From Trissonchulus latispiculum (lineage: Eukaryota > Nematoda > Enoplea > Enoplida > Ironidae): a stretch of DNA of 64,000 bases. The stretch is taken from assembly GCA_030248195.1 (NCBI GenBank), contig JASAND010021406.1, positions 5,001-69,000 of the forward strand, given 5' to 3'. Made by a program: the position numbers and the translations under genes. This document shows positions 20,211-32,962 of the stretch, in pieces; the first letter of the stretch is position 1, and each line of letters starts with the position of its first letter. A model generated the notes under the pieces. That model saw nothing but the letters and a program-made list of their open reading frames with translations. It was not told the origin of the DNA and ran no database searches.

Positions 20211-21066
20211 TTAAATAATTAATATAGTAGATGCGCCCAATCTGCGTCAACTTTTGTCCATGCATAAAGTGTGTTCACTTTGACAAACTGTAACTTTTGA
20301 ACGATCAAAGCTTATGAAATGAAACTTTTCAGAAGTGTCAAGTACATCTGCTTCTACATTTCTTTAAAATTTGACTGTTTTAGATAGAGCATACCGTAGG
20401 TTATAGCTATTTTTTACCAAAAAAATTACAGTTTTTCGCTGTCATAGGTTTGTTCCCTAAAGTGCGTCGGTCGTGTCGTGTCTTAAAGTGCGTCACTTCA
20501 AACTTCCTATATTTTGCATTAAAAAACTTTGAGGCGTTATATCCCCCATTTCCTACAATTTTATGCTACGAAGCTTTTTTATATGGTAGTTGGCTTCTTC
20601 ATAAACAATATATATCAAAATCAACAAAATCTGTGATCTTCGAAAAATTAGTTAAAATGCCATGTGTTATTTGAAGCGAATTTGAGTTGCAAAGTAAGCT
20701 ATGACAATTTATAAAATGTAATTTTATGATTTAAACCACGAAACAACGACTTTTACTAAAATAATAAAATGCCGTAAAAACAGAAAATTTGGTATCAGGT
20801 TGCTTAGAATTATTCCTAGGGGCTAGGATAGTGTTTTTGCACTTAGTTTTGTCTTATGTTAAGTTATAGAGCCAGTATTTGCATTTATTTGAAACAAATT
20901 TACATGTAAAAGATATGAACGCACATTAGGGATATTTGCGCAAAAAGTTGATTTAGAGCGACGCACTTTAGCCACTGATCAGTGGCTCCAGTAAAATCGG
21001 ATTTTCTCAGTTCTAGTACGGTGAAATCAGGAATTGTTTATATTTTTGGAATCAGCAGATTCTAAC
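20211..21066. other. AT-rich intergenic sequence without recognised features
   Basis: No convincing ORF, RNA gene or terminal repeat is visible. A short direct phrase, agtgcgtc, occurs twice near 20460-20490 and ttgatcatt-like words recur, but not in an organised array. Confidence 0.5.
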
Positions 21067-22260
21067 TAGTGTTGGAAAATAAGAAAATTTTGCGGGCCGG
21101 GCCGGCCCGCGGGCCGATGTGGTCCTACGGGCCGGGCCACGGGCCGGGCCGGCCCGGCCCGAGCCCGGCCCGCAGCCCGCGGCCCGCCCCCGGGCCGCGG
21201 GCCGGTGGCGGGCCGGGCCACGTGGGCCGGCTGGGGGCCACAAATTTCTGCGGGCCGCGCGGCCCGACGCCGCAAAAAACGTTTCGAACTGTTAGGCAAT
21301 TTGTTTCAACTTTCTTACGGCTAATTTCAACTTATTTTACAGCTATTTTCATGTCGTCCATGTTTCACAAACAATAAATAACAGCAAGTGGATACTGGTG
21401 AGCTCACTATGTGTTTGGTAAATATTACATTGTTATTCAAAATTCCACACATTATCCATATACAAATCCAAGCTGTCACTTCTACCCACTCTTACACCTG
21501 ATTCCATTATTTCTCGCAGATGCTATCCTGCTTTTTCTGAAACTCTTCACTTCCTCCAGCTAAATCTCTCTTGTGTTAAGTTTGTAAACGTACTTGATTT
21601 TGACATATATAACAGTCTAATTTGCATGATCAAATAGCAGGGAATGAACAAAACCAATTTTTATTAGTTTCAGTCTACCAAGGTTTTGGATACTGGTTAC
21701 GTTTCAAATTAGCAATTACAATCACAAGCAAGAGCACTACGTCTTAAACTGCAAACAATAACCCCTTACATCAATACCATGGGGCTACCTAATACCTATA
21801 ACCTAATTAAGTGAATGTTTTCATTCCAATTGCTTTGCAACAACTGTTCACATATAAAAAGCTTCTTCACTTTTCTCATAGACGTAACTTAAAAAGGATT
21901 AGGTATATCCAATCAGTAGACAGCCACCATATAACAACCTTAAACCCCTAGATACCGGTACAGCTGAATTCTTTATCCATTATGTGTAATTAATAATCTT
22001 AAAACAAGGCCATTAAAAATTCGTAAATGAAATTTTGCTTGTAGACTTGAAATTGCATAGAAATTTATTGAAAAATTGCCATTTAACGACCAAAAATACC
22101 GGCCCAGCCCGCGCCCCCAACCGCCCCGGGGCCGGGGGCCGGGCGCCTATTTGGTATTGTTGGGGGTTGGGGGGCGGGGCGCGGGGGCGGGCGGGCGAGG
22201 CAGGCCGGGCGGGCCGGCCGGCCGGCCGGCGGCGCGGCCGGCGGGGGTCACAATTTTAGT
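21067..22260. mobile_element. hAT-like element with GGGCC-repeat ends, right end unresolved
   Basis: The left edge TAGTGTTGG fits the hAT end rule (pyrimidine-A-purine-N-G) and is followed at 21096-21265 by about 170 bp of tandem and inverted GGGCC/GGCCC units. A second GC-rich block of the same kind lies at 22100-22250. This matches the layout of the better-defined elements at 36979, 43137 and 57291. No matching right terminus or target duplication was found, because the sequence runs into a poly-G tract that may be an assembly fault. The interior is AT-rich and non-coding. Confidence 0.5.
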
Positions 22261-22311
22261 GGGGGGATTACTCAATTCTGTGGTTTGTTTGGATTGTGTG
22301 TGTGGTGTGGT

Positions 22312-22898
<587 letters not shown>

Positions 22899-22959
22899 TA
22901 TTGTTTGTCTGGGATTGTCTGTCTGCCAGGGCTTACGCCCACTGTATGTACGTACGTTT

Positions 22960-24034
22960 ATTAAATCATTTATCCTAACGGTCTTGTTATTTCGGTAGGT
23001 TAGGGTTAGTTGTTAGACTAGGCAGGTAGGATTATTATTCGTGTTTGTATAACTTTATAGTTTGGCGAGGCTTCCCCGTTCTGGTTCCTGACAGCCAGGT
23101 CCGTTATCTATTGAGCAACAGATCCTCCGACAATTACTTGTCGGGTAGCCAATTGGAGAATCACATTTGCGCTACATTAGTCTGCCAGGTGGAAAACTGG
23201 TCGAAGCTGGTCCTCCGCCCAGTTTTTGGTTTGTGTAAGTTTTTTGGGAATTTTTTTCCTGTAGCTGGTGAAGGAAATTTTACCTTTACAGGTAAAATTC
23301 CTAATCGCTTACGCGAACCCCTCCTGTGATCTGGAACTCCTACCTATTGGTCTTTTCTACAACTGCCTTGACCAATTGCTTGGTCTTTTTCCTGTCTGCC
23401 TATCTACGTGCCACTATTGATTTTTCTCTGGGTCTTGTTGTTGTCAACACTATCAGCCTTACGGCTCTATATCCTTTTCATTGTTACTGTACGTATAATT
23501 TTTCATAGGACTAAGGTCTGTTTGTGACGTACGTACGTAATATATTGTGTGAGTGGTGTACGTGTGTAGTGGGGTCAACGTACTGAGTTAGTTTAGGGAC
23601 ATTTTTGGGGATTTAAGTTAATTTTATAATAAAATCGTAGGTACCTATATTTTATTATATCATTTTAGTCTGTACTTGTTTTCTTCTGTACCTGGTCTCT
23701 ACTGTGTTTTATTACCTCAATCTCCTGTTTGTATAATTGTCCCAATTGTATTTTCTCTTTCAGGCACCCCCCATACACAATAATTTTCTTCACTGTTTCA
23801 CATTATAATTGTCCATATTTGTTTAATTTTCTATCTAATTGTAGGTCATTTTCAAACAAATTTTGGGGTACGTACGTACACACTAAAAACCTTACCTGGT
23901 CTTCTGTTTCGTTGTTCTTGTTGTATTCGCTGTTTACAGGCCGTTTTTCTGATTTTCTGCTGGAGTTACCTCCAAGCTTCCAGCAATTTCTTCAGAACCT
24001 GGACTGGAATTTCCACCAGCTTGAGCAGTGATTT
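22960..24034 (+). other. Leader of the decayed gypsy element of family 3
   Basis: Non-coding sequence upstream of a gag remnant on the plus strand. It contains acattagtctgccag at about 23175, which matches the acattaggctgccag block in the leaders of the other two gypsy families, preceded by caggtcc and a GC-balanced stretch as in those leaders. Short acgtacgtac words recur. This supports assigning the downstream ORF to a related retroelement. Confidence 0.45.
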
Positions 24035-25722
24035 TTGATCTCTGGATTGGAACTGGATCTCCCCAATCTGGACCTTGATCTCCATAGAAGAAACGAATCA
24101 GCAACCGGGACTCTGGATAGCCTGGACCCTCAGAGAATGTCATCAAGTGAAGGCATGGAGAAGCGCCGTACGTCGAAGCGACTGCAGGAAAAGGCCTTAC
24201 GCCATCAAACAACTGACGGTGGCGGAGCCCATGGGTGTTCGACCCAAAAATGCATGGGTTGCTTGCCAACTCGTCACCGTGCTGGTTCTCTCCAAGGAAC
24301 GGCTCGAAAACCCTCTGGGGGCCCGAGCGGCCGCCCATGGTCAGGGTCGTTACCGACCAGTTCCAAATTGGCCCATTCGGCCTCGGTGAACAGGAACTCA
24401 TCGGAAGAAATGTTATCTGGACCTGCTTCATCACGAAGATCCGTTTCTCCAACTGATTCAGAAGAATTCGGCACCGGCTTTACAGCCATTGTGTCCAACG
24501 ATCAGCAGCTGACTGAAGATATGGCCAATCTGGAAAATCCATCATCCGTGATCGTGAATCAGGAAGCAGACCAGTTACCTGGTCAGACCAGCTCAGCCGT
24601 GCAAATACGTACTTTTATGGATCAGCCTTTGCCGGACCTCATCTGGAACCCGACATCTGGTGATGAGGGAGAACATTCTGGTGGGTTTGATGACAGCTTT
24701 GGTGACCGTACGGTGGTGACCAATGACGTTTTCTTGGGTCCCAGCGGTCACCAAGAACCAGAATCTCCTGCTCATACCTTCCTGTCCCTGGGAACAGCAG
24801 AACAGAGTGGTGCCCAAGAACAGTTCAGCCAACTTTTGCGGACGGTATTTCCAACGTCTGGTATACCGGACCCCGAGTTGGACCTGGACCTGAACTCTTC
24901 CTTCAGTTTCCGGTTCCCCAGGCCGAACCCCTTTTCGAACTGGCATCCCTTGGGTGACCATCGTCTTTCTTGGGACCCGACAGAACTAGGCGGTCAATGG
25001 ACGGGTTTACCGCAACCAGCCGGTCGGGCACTCATTCCCAGTGACCTGGTGGGTCCTGTGCCCTCCAAGCCTACAAACGTTCCATCATCTGGCCCAACAA
25101 TTACAAGCTCACCGCTTGCAATAACCCGTGGTACAGCGACCCCAACCCAACGAGAGAAGGGTAATTCTTTCGTCGTAACCGTGACTACGCGTCCATTTTC
25201 GAGTCAGCTACCATTCCGTTCGGGGCTGCGAACCCGTTATATGCGTCTTCGCCGCTTTCGAGGCAGGCGAGTCTTCGCGGGTCATTCACCCGGCGAGGCC
25301 ACCTTGGTCGTCAATTGGCGATTGGACCTGGTGATATCAGGGAAGAAAGTTCTCCCAACGAGGATCCGCCCTCTCCCCCGGTGATTCCTCCAGTGGTGAT
25401 TCCTCGGCCTATCCCAATGGTCAATATGGTCCAACCAACAGCAGAGACCGTACGTTTGATGAAGGACTATATGATCTGGTTTAAGACTATCAACAAATTC
25501 AAGGGTCGTTCCAGCGACCTGGCTTTGTCCATTTGGCTCAATATGTTCGAAAGCACCTGGACAGCCACTGGGGCCCCTGTTGAACTCAAACGTCAGATCC
25601 TCTGGTTTTTGTTGAGTGACTCGGTCAAACAGGATCTGGATGGTCAGCCGACGGAATTGTTAAAAACCTACTTTACTAACTGTAATCCGCCCCAAATTAC
25701 TTTATTATTCTTTCGTGAATGA
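24035..25722 (+). pseudogene. Frameshifted and truncated gypsy gag (family 3)
   Basis: Two overlapping frames make one broken gene. The first (24035-25384, 449 codons) is a Ser/Pro/Gly-rich, low-complexity region like the N-terminal half of the gag at 14125-16686. The second (25315-25722, 135 codons) carries the capsid-like pattern INKFKGRSSDLALSIWLNMF and ILWFLLSDSVKQDL, which lines up with that of the other gags. A frameshift lies in the overlap near 25315-25384. The capsid region then stops early, and no zinc knuckle, protease or RT follows: a candidate LTR begins at 25681, inside the last codons. The remainder was therefore lost by deletion. The start at 24035 is the first ATG after the leader but is not certain. 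Confidence 0.65.
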
Positions 25723-26055
25723 TCACTGTATCAGATCCAAACAGCAACCATCTAGCTTACATAATGTAGCTTAATTGCTTATGTAATCAGTCTGATTATT
25801 GTTCACCTGTCGTGCAGTCGGGCCAGTAGTGCCAATTTACGCTTATTGATTGCCTTATGATCCGCCTTTAATAAATACCGTAAGTTCTTATAATAAATCA
25901 TGGCCTTTAATTTGGTTTACTAGGGTACCAATAGTTAGGGTTTACTTTATTTCATAGAGCGAGTTGCCCCTACTATTTGAGCGACCTAAGAACCTGCATT
26001 CGTTTCGCCATCTAAGTACCGGTTTGGTTACCGGACAGTAAACCGGTAGTTAACA
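25681..26055 (+). repeat. Candidate LTR, 375 bp
   Basis: The segment begins TGTAATCC and ends GTTAACA, so it has the TGT...ACA ends of an LTR, and it contains ttataataaat and aataaa near 25870-25895 that could serve as promoter and poly(A) signal. It is followed at 26058 by a plausible primer-binding site. No second copy is visible in the window, so it is either a solo LTR or the 5' LTR of a truncated element. Confidence 0.5.
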
Positions 26056-26057
26056 TT

Positions 26058-26075
26058 TGGCGACCGTGACAGGAC
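26058..26075 (+). promoter_or_regulatory. Candidate tRNA primer-binding site
   Basis: TGGCGACCGTGACAGGAC starts two bases after the candidate LTR end. Starting with TGG is expected, because the site pairs with a tRNA ending in CCA. I cannot name the tRNA with confidence. Confidence 0.45.
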
Positions 26076-27397
26076 CACTGTCCGGTTTGCTAAATTGAAA
26101 AAGTTTCAAATTATTTCGTGATTTTCAAAAACGATTTTTGAACTTAATTTTGCGATTTATTGAAAAAGGATTGTAGTTTTAGAATCGCAAAAATTAGGAG
26201 AATCTTTTAAAACGCTTTTTGTTTAAGTTTGAAGACTTTGAAATTCTCCTATTGTGTAGGGTGCAACTCTGAAAAATGAAAAATTTAGAAAGTCGGGTTT
26301 GTCCGTTGGGGGACTTGTCTTACCCCCACCCCCACCCCCCCCCAGAAGTTCTGAGTTGGGGGACGGCGAAATAATTGATACTGCGTTATTGGGGCAGCCC
26401 AATAACCTAATTTGCAGTTAATTTTAGGTAGATTTAAGGTAGGATCCCAAACCCCCCACCCCCCCCCACCCCCAAGACGGGAAAATTTTGAAATTTTTTT
26501 TGTAGTTAGGAAAATTTTTCGTGGGTTTTTCACAACCTTTGTGCCGAACTTTCTCGATACTGAGAAACATTGACACGAAGGAGAAGCAACAGAAGCTGAT
26601 CTTGGAGCATTATTTCCAAAAATTTTGCAAAAATCGCCAAATTTTGGTAAATTTTTGTACCCCCCCTAAGGGCAAAGTTTGTCAAATTCTTGCGAATTCG
26701 TGCCTAAATAAATTTTGTGGGTACTCCCCAGGTGTGGTATAATTTTTGGGGACTCGTAATTGCTAGAAAATTGCAATTTTAGGCAATTTTTGGACAAAAT
26801 TTTGACCCCCCCGCAAAACCCCCCAAAGGTCAATTTTCGTCGAATTTTGGCAAATTCTAGGCTGAATATTTTTTCTGGGATCCCCCCAAGCGTCGTATAA
26901 TTTTTGAGGACCCATAATCGCCAAAATTTTGAAGTTTCGGAAATTTTAGGATAAAATTTCGAAACCCCCCCCCAAGCGACCAAACATCGATTTTTGAACG
27001 ATTTTTAAGCCGAATTGCTTCAAATAACGATCGTCCTAGGCGCAAAACGTCGTTCTAGGAGGATTTTCGACTAATTTTTGTGTCAAAAACGTAATTTTGA
27101 CTTGATTTTGTACCTCCCACCCCCCAAATTACCAAGTTTTGGACATATTTAGTTGAAAATTTGTCAATTATCAACGCAAATGTCCTCCGTAACAATATTC
27201 CCGACCCACCCCTACTTGTGATTTAATCCGGAAAGTTTGTTTTGTCTGTTGAAGCAATTTTGCCGACGATTTGGTAATTTTTTTGTATACGTATATATAT
27301 AAGGCCGATTGAGGCAAAAATTGTATTATTTTCGACGAAATTTTGAGTTTTTTGTATTTTTGGGTAGATTTTAAGCGAAATTTTGTTTTGTAAGCGC
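26076..27397. other. AT-rich sequence with repeated poly-C words, no gene
   Basis: Between 26325 and 27130 runs of 5 to 9 C occur every 80 to 150 bp among phrases such as aattttggcaaat, giving a degenerate internally repeated look. No ORF resembles a protein. It may be a decayed retroelement leader or an interspersed repeat. Confidence 0.45.
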
Positions 27398-27467
27398 TGT
27401 AGAGATTTAGACTATACAATCTCTGAACAAACGAAATTTAAATCACAGAAATAAACTTGTAGAAAGT
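27398..27467. repeat. 70-bp direct repeat, copy 1
   Basis: The segment from tgtagagatttag to cttgtagaaagt recurs essentially unchanged at 28119-28188. It contains the small palindrome agagatt...aatctct. Confidence 0.85.
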
Positions 27468-28118
27468 ACGCTCTGAGAGCGTGACCCCCGACAAGCGAAT
27501 TTCCGGAGAAGAATTAAAAGATTGCAGCAGTTCGACAGAGTGTGCGCAGGTCAGATTCCTACCGCCCTAATTACCCTAGCCTACCGTAATAAAGAAACGA
27601 GCTAATTAAAAATACGAGTTTACTTTAACAAAATAACTGCGAGTTTACTGTTAAATTCCACAAAATCAAACCGACATAAACTCAAATGCAAATTTCAAGA
27701 ACACAATAAAGGCACCAGAACAAGTTTAAATCAAAACAAACATAACAAACCGTATTGGAAAATTCCAGACTAAAAGACGGGAACAGATGATAACAAATAA
27801 GGCTCCCACCCGACAAAACTAATGAAGCGTGAAGAGAGTAACAGGCGCCCGACTAATCTCGAAGAGAGTTTGAACCCAACTGACTGACACGCGCTCAATT
27901 TTGAATGATGACGACAATTAGCTAGTCCGACCGTGGGCCTATACACAGAAGTAATAATTTGAAAATAATTTAGTTTGACCGTTCATGAATTTAGCAGTAC
28001 ATTTAGAAATTCAAATGAAGATAACGAAATATGAATTTATCGTGAAGTTAGCCGTACACTTTTATAATTTCAGATGAAAACAACGCTTAGACTGACCAAA
28101 ATAATTCACAGAATAGTT
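27468..28118. other. Spacer between the 70-bp direct repeats
   Basis: These 651 bp are AT-rich with no ORF. The spacer may have been mobilised or duplicated together with its flanking repeats. Confidence 0.5.
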
Positions 28119-28188
28119 TGTAGAGATTTAGACTATACAATCTCTGAACAAACGAAATTTAAATCACAGAAATAAACTTGTAGAAAGT
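28119..28188. repeat. 70-bp direct repeat, copy 2, abutting truncated pol of copy B
   Basis: Same sequence as 27398-27467. The pol fragment of copy B begins within a base or two of its right end, so the repeat marks the truncation point. Confidence 0.85.
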
Positions 28189-28739
28189 TGCTTCACAATC
28201 GGAAGCTGGTCCCACTGGGTACCAGGGGCCTTCTTCCACCGCTTCCGGAATGGCACGTTGTACCTAGCAGCCGTCGAACCGCCGTCACCAAAAGGCTTCA
28301 CATCCCGACGCCAACGGTTCCAAAATTTGTAGGGTCGCTGCTTACCGAAGCCGTCATAATAGATATCCCCGCCGTCCGGATAACCGCCGTTTTCCATGAT
28401 CAAATGATGAGGGGGAAACCATTCTGCCCTTCTTCGCTTTTGCTTGCAAGATTTACACTTGCAGTCGGGGGAGGGTATAGGGTCTGGGTGGCGTTTAATC
28501 CCCCGTGGGGTTGGGATAAATTCCATATGGGGAATCGGGTTGACCTCCGAGGTTTCCTCGTTGTCAGCCACATCACTATCTGAATCACTACTCCAAAAAC
28601 CACCACGATTATAACAGGGTTCGTCGTCAGTAGAAGTTACGTTAGTACTAAAAGACTGGATTGACATCACAACATTACCGGAAGGGGCAGCTGGGACGGG
28701 ACACGGGTTCGGGTCTACTGCCCGCGCCCCGGATTCTCG
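28189..28739 (-). pseudogene. Gypsy family 2, copy B: N-terminal pol fragment
   Basis: This is the start of pol, entered from gag by the -1 shift at 28739-28745. It resembles the first 190 residues of the large pol at 8126-14149: NRGGFWSSDSDSD, one cysteine motif CKCKSCKQKRRRAEWF (the large pol has two), and PYKFWNRWRRDVKPFGDGG. It is cut at 28188 before the protease, by junction with the 70-bp repeat, so it cannot make an active polyprotein. Confidence 0.85.
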
Positions 28740-31031
28740 TTTCCCTGGGGTGGGAAACCATGATAACACAAGGGTCCAATGATACCACGCCCCCATGGGC
28801 GACGTCGTGGCTGTTGCTGGTCCTGGTTGGCGTGTCCCTGTCCTTGAGGGTCACCCTCTTGGCGCTGTCGCGGGGCTTGCTGAGGAGCCGGTCCTTGCTG
28901 TCTCAGGGCTCGAAGGTGCTCCGGGCACTGACGTTGGCGATGTCCTATTTGGTTGCAAGTCCAGCACCGGTTGGAATCCCCTTGGACTTCTTGCCTTTGT
29001 CCAGGTTGTCGCTCGTTGGGCTGAGCCTGTTGACCTTGTCGTGGATATTGGGACGGAACGCGGCCCTGGTTCACAGCACAGCATTCCTGGGTCCCCGCTT
29101 GGGCTGCATAGGCTACTGCTGGCTGTTCCTTTTCCATTTCGCCCTGGACTGTTTCCACTATATGCAATGCCCTCGTGATCAGATCGTTTTCCCGGACATG
29201 TGGCCAAAACTGGACTTCAGCCAAAGAAGCCGCCAGCCTGGCTCGCAACTCTGGTCGGAGCCCACGTCGAAACTGGGCAACCAGTTTCTTTTCCCTGCCC
29301 ATGACCGGTTCGTGGGGGAATGCCTTCACGGTCAAAACGCGTAAGGCAGCTACGAAGTCATGCGCCTGTTCGTTGGTCTGCTGGTATCGTCCATAGAACT
29401 GCTCCGCGTATTGTTCCGTTGTGACAGGGAGTGGTTCGTATAGCTGACGCAACAGGGCCACCAAGCTGTCGAAGTTGTCCGGAGGACAAGGGCTCATTGC
29501 CTCCTTAACCTTTTCATCAAGCAGCGTCCACAGGATCCTGTACTTGAAGGTTGAGGGAACCTCATAAACCTTCACTGTAGCCTCGAAATTAGCCAGCCAA
29601 CTTGAAAGCTTGCTGCTTTTCGGTCCTTGAAAGGGTTTCATGCCCTTGAACCCCTTTAGATGTTCTCCCAGTTGCTTAGCCGTACCATAGGAGGCAGCGG
29701 GTTCCGCCGCTGGCAGGTGTTGAGCGGATTGAGTCAGTCCAGGTGGTTCCCATCTGGACTCCGAAGGCGTATGGTTTTGTTGGGAGTGTTGTCCTGAAGT
29801 CGCCAACCGTCGTACTGGTGGAGGAGGGGTGGGCTCCCTCGAAGGGGCCCTCCGTCGTGCTGGTTCCGCAGGCGGATTAGGCCGGGCTGGAGGTGGGGAT
29901 TCCCAAGAGTCATCCAAGTCAATAAGTGGGGCCTCTTCTGTTTGCCTCTGCGGTCGTGGAGGCGGAGCGGTGCTGGAGCTAAACGTACGGTTAGTCCGTC
30001 GTCTACCCATCTGGTAAGGGGGAGGCCCAGCATCTGGGTCATCCCGTGAGGTCGGCCAAAGTGCCAACATTTCCCTGCAAACCCTTGGAAAATTTTCCTC
30101 CAGTGCCTGCCACGTGACTGCCGGGAGTTCCGCCAGCCACTGTGTGAGCAAATCCCTGATGGCATAATATTCCGGCTCTGTAAATCGCCTCGGGTGGGCT
30201 GGCTGTACCATATCCTGCAAGGGGTTGGCACTCCGAGCGGGTACCGCTGGTGGGTTAGCCAAGGGAACCACCCATTTGTCCATGGGCCCCCGGGCTTTGC
30301 GGGCCTCCTTTGGACCCTCCTTTGGCTCCCTCCTGGTTAGCTGTGGGGCTAACCAGGTTGATCTGTACCGTGCTTCTATGCGTCCGTCGAGGGGGGGTAG
30401 TCGGTTCCGGGTCCCGGCGAACCGACTTGTCCATGAAACATGTCCCTTCGTCGTCCCAAAGCAACCCACCAGAAGGAGACTGGGACCAGTGCTGGCTTTG
30501 GCGCCTTCGAAGAAGGCTACTATCCGATCCCAGACGAGGCCTTTGGTATTCCTGTTGTAAGCCCTGTTCAATATCATCTACAATTTGCTTCAGCCCGCGC
30601 CAGTCCGAAAATTCAGAAATCGGAGGCGGTCCTCGGTTTTGCTGGTACAGGTGACTTGCCAGCCCATGTCCAATATGCTGTAGCTGAGCTTTGAGAGCTT
30701 CCAACTGTTCCTTAGTCTGTGCCTCCAGGGTACCTAGAGGAACAGGTTCCTTCTGTCCCTCTTGGGTGTCCGTCCCAGCTCCGATTTCGTCCTGTGATGC
30801 TGACGCCCCCACTGCCTTGGAGGGTTCCTCCTCTTCTTTCTCCGCGCCAGGTGGTTTGGGGTCCTTTGATCTAGTAACCGGAGGTCGATAGCCGCCTGGA
30901 TTCACGGCAGGGCCCTGACTTGTCGCTCCTCTCCCAGCACTGGTGGTCGACGCCAGGCGGGTTCGTCTGGGTTCCCCAGACGACGTTCCCTTTTTGGTAG
31001 GATCCTCAGAATTTTCGGTCGGTCTCGGCAT
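28715..31031 (-). pseudogene. Gypsy family 2, copy B: gag with one internal frameshift
   Basis: The start codon is at 31031. The first 258 codons (to 30255) are open and charged, with an Arg/Lys/Pro-rich end. The reading frame then changes: the frame covering 28715-30577 continues with ARGPMDKWVVPL, the equivalent of RGPMDNWVVPL in the intact gag, through the capsid pattern KGFKGMKPFQG and SWLANFEATVKVYEV to a CCHC knuckle CWTCNQIGHRQRQC and the stop at 28715. The frameshift falls between about 30300 and 30400. Copy A carries the same one, so it predates the duplication. The frameshift signal GGGAAAC at 28739-28745 is intact. Confidence 0.85.
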
Positions 31032-32429
31032 ATTCAGGAATACTTGAGATCAAAAGAGCCAGGGGCAAGAATATATACGTATAAAAAGGGTGAGTATCTT
31101 ACGTCGAGTAATGATACGGGTCTCTAGAAAAAATGTTATAATTAAACCTAAAAATAAGGGGATTAGCAAATTATACAGACAAAATTTGTACCAGGTTAGA
31201 ATAAGCGAAATAACTAGTAATAAAATGGCTAGTTAGAAGCAGTATAACAAGAAAACTACACAGGAAAATTACACAAAACACCCTGATTAGAAAAATAAAC
31301 TGCGCAAAAGGGCGCTACAAAATACAGAAAAAAGCCCAAAAACCCACAAAAATATACTAGAGCAAAACGTAAATTGGGTCAGAGCGCAGGTAATAGGCGC
31401 AATAAACCCACATAAAATACGCAATAATCACCAAAACCACAAACGTACCCCCGACAATAATACAAATATAACCCCAGACAATCACAGGATATATATATAT
31501 ATACGTACAGAAATCACAAAATTATTCCCCACAATACGTATAAAAACACCAGAAAAAATAGCAGGAAAACGAGGAAAATTTTTCGAAAAGAACCTAGAGG
31601 TCGGAACTGGCAGCCTAATGTAATGCTAGTAGAAGGTGACCTGACTACTAAGCACTACGGGGTGGGTACTGCGCACAAGGAAACGGCAGAACCTGAGGAG
31701 ATGTTGTTCCAGTCGACCTGTAGCAACAACCTCGCCTAAACTTTGGAACAACAGTGGCCCTAACTCAGAAAATATACAAGAAAATTCACACAAAATTACG
31801 CTCAACCTAGTCTCAGACTGCCAGATTTTCTACCTACCTACTGCCTACCGAGCAATAAATGCTAAGATCTAAGCTACAAATGTTTGGAGACCGTCTTCAA
31901 TTTTAAAACCTAACTAAAATGTTTTCACAAAATATCAAAAATACTTTCACAGAATCCAAAAGAAATTGCCAAAACAAACTATCGCACCAATATTTAGAAC
32001 CAATACTCGACAACTTACTAATTTACCGACATTCAGACATTCTCATCAAGAAAAGGACCATAAATATATTCACAGAAAATAATCAGAAATGAGGGCTGAT
32101 CTGGCCGGTACGACCAGATCGGGGGACGGTTATATATAGTCAAAGGGGGAAAATCAGAAATATCGCATGTGACAGAGCAGTAAAGAAACACGGATATACA
32201 AGGGATCCTAGCTTATAGGGGACAGTAGTAAAAGAAAACAAAGGGAAAAGCTTGCGCATAAAAAAATACGTATATAAATGTCTCCACTCAAAACCGTCCA
32301 CTTGCTGTGAAAGCTAAACTTAAGACTGACTACTTTTTGTTCTTACATCGGACCATACCCCTAAGTAACCAATCGGAGAAGACTTATTGATTTCGAAAGA
32401 CTTTTGGACAATTTTGATTGGCTGTAAAT
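31032..32429 (-). other. Gypsy family 2, copy B: leader, truncated at its 5' end
   Basis: Nearly identical to 36720-36978 plus 38116-39254 of copy A, with only a handful of substitutions seen, and with the uninterrupted site where copy A has a transposon. It includes the structured leader domain (31599-31718). It stops at ctgtaaat (32429), where copy A continues toward its LTR. Confidence 0.85.
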
Positions 32430-32962
32430 TTTGTGTACATAACAAGTATACGAGTTAAACGTAAGTTCTTCGGACTTATGATTTAAATCAGAGTCTTTCG
32501 GCCCTAATCCCTAAACAAGTGAAGGGCCTTCTTAACCTTTTGACACAAAACCATAGGAATTCCTTTTTAGATAGAGAAGAGAAACCCCCTAGGTAAATTT
32601 AAATAGGATTAGGAATGAATGAAAGAAAATGAAGTGCAATTATGACCCCAATGAGAGGTCATAACAAGAGATTAAAGAGGAGAATGGATTCTATTAGGTG
32701 TAAAGTGAAAACCCCAATTTAAGAATGAAACTAGAATGAATCAAAGAAGGCCCTTAGAAGAATTTAAACCCACCCCCATAGGGAAAAGAAGTTGTAACAA
32801 ACGTAACAAATATAGTGCCAACACCCAAAGACATTTAAGCAGATAAAAGCCTAGGTAATAATAATAATGGGCCCATAAAAGCAGAAAAGAGAGATGTGGA
32901 GACGTCTCCCAAAAATATACAAAAGCCCAGATCCTAGACGTACTATATCAACTTTAGGGAAC
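32430..32962 (-). other. Gypsy family 2, copy A: 3' flank of pol
   Basis: Non-coding sequence after the pol stop. It shares blocks with the pol-ORF3 spacer of the giant element, notably agagaaacccccta and taggtaaattta near 32580-32600. No ORF3 is found: the sequence is cut at 32429/32430 by the leader of copy B, so ORF3 may have been removed by deletion or may never have been present in this family. Confidence 0.6.
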
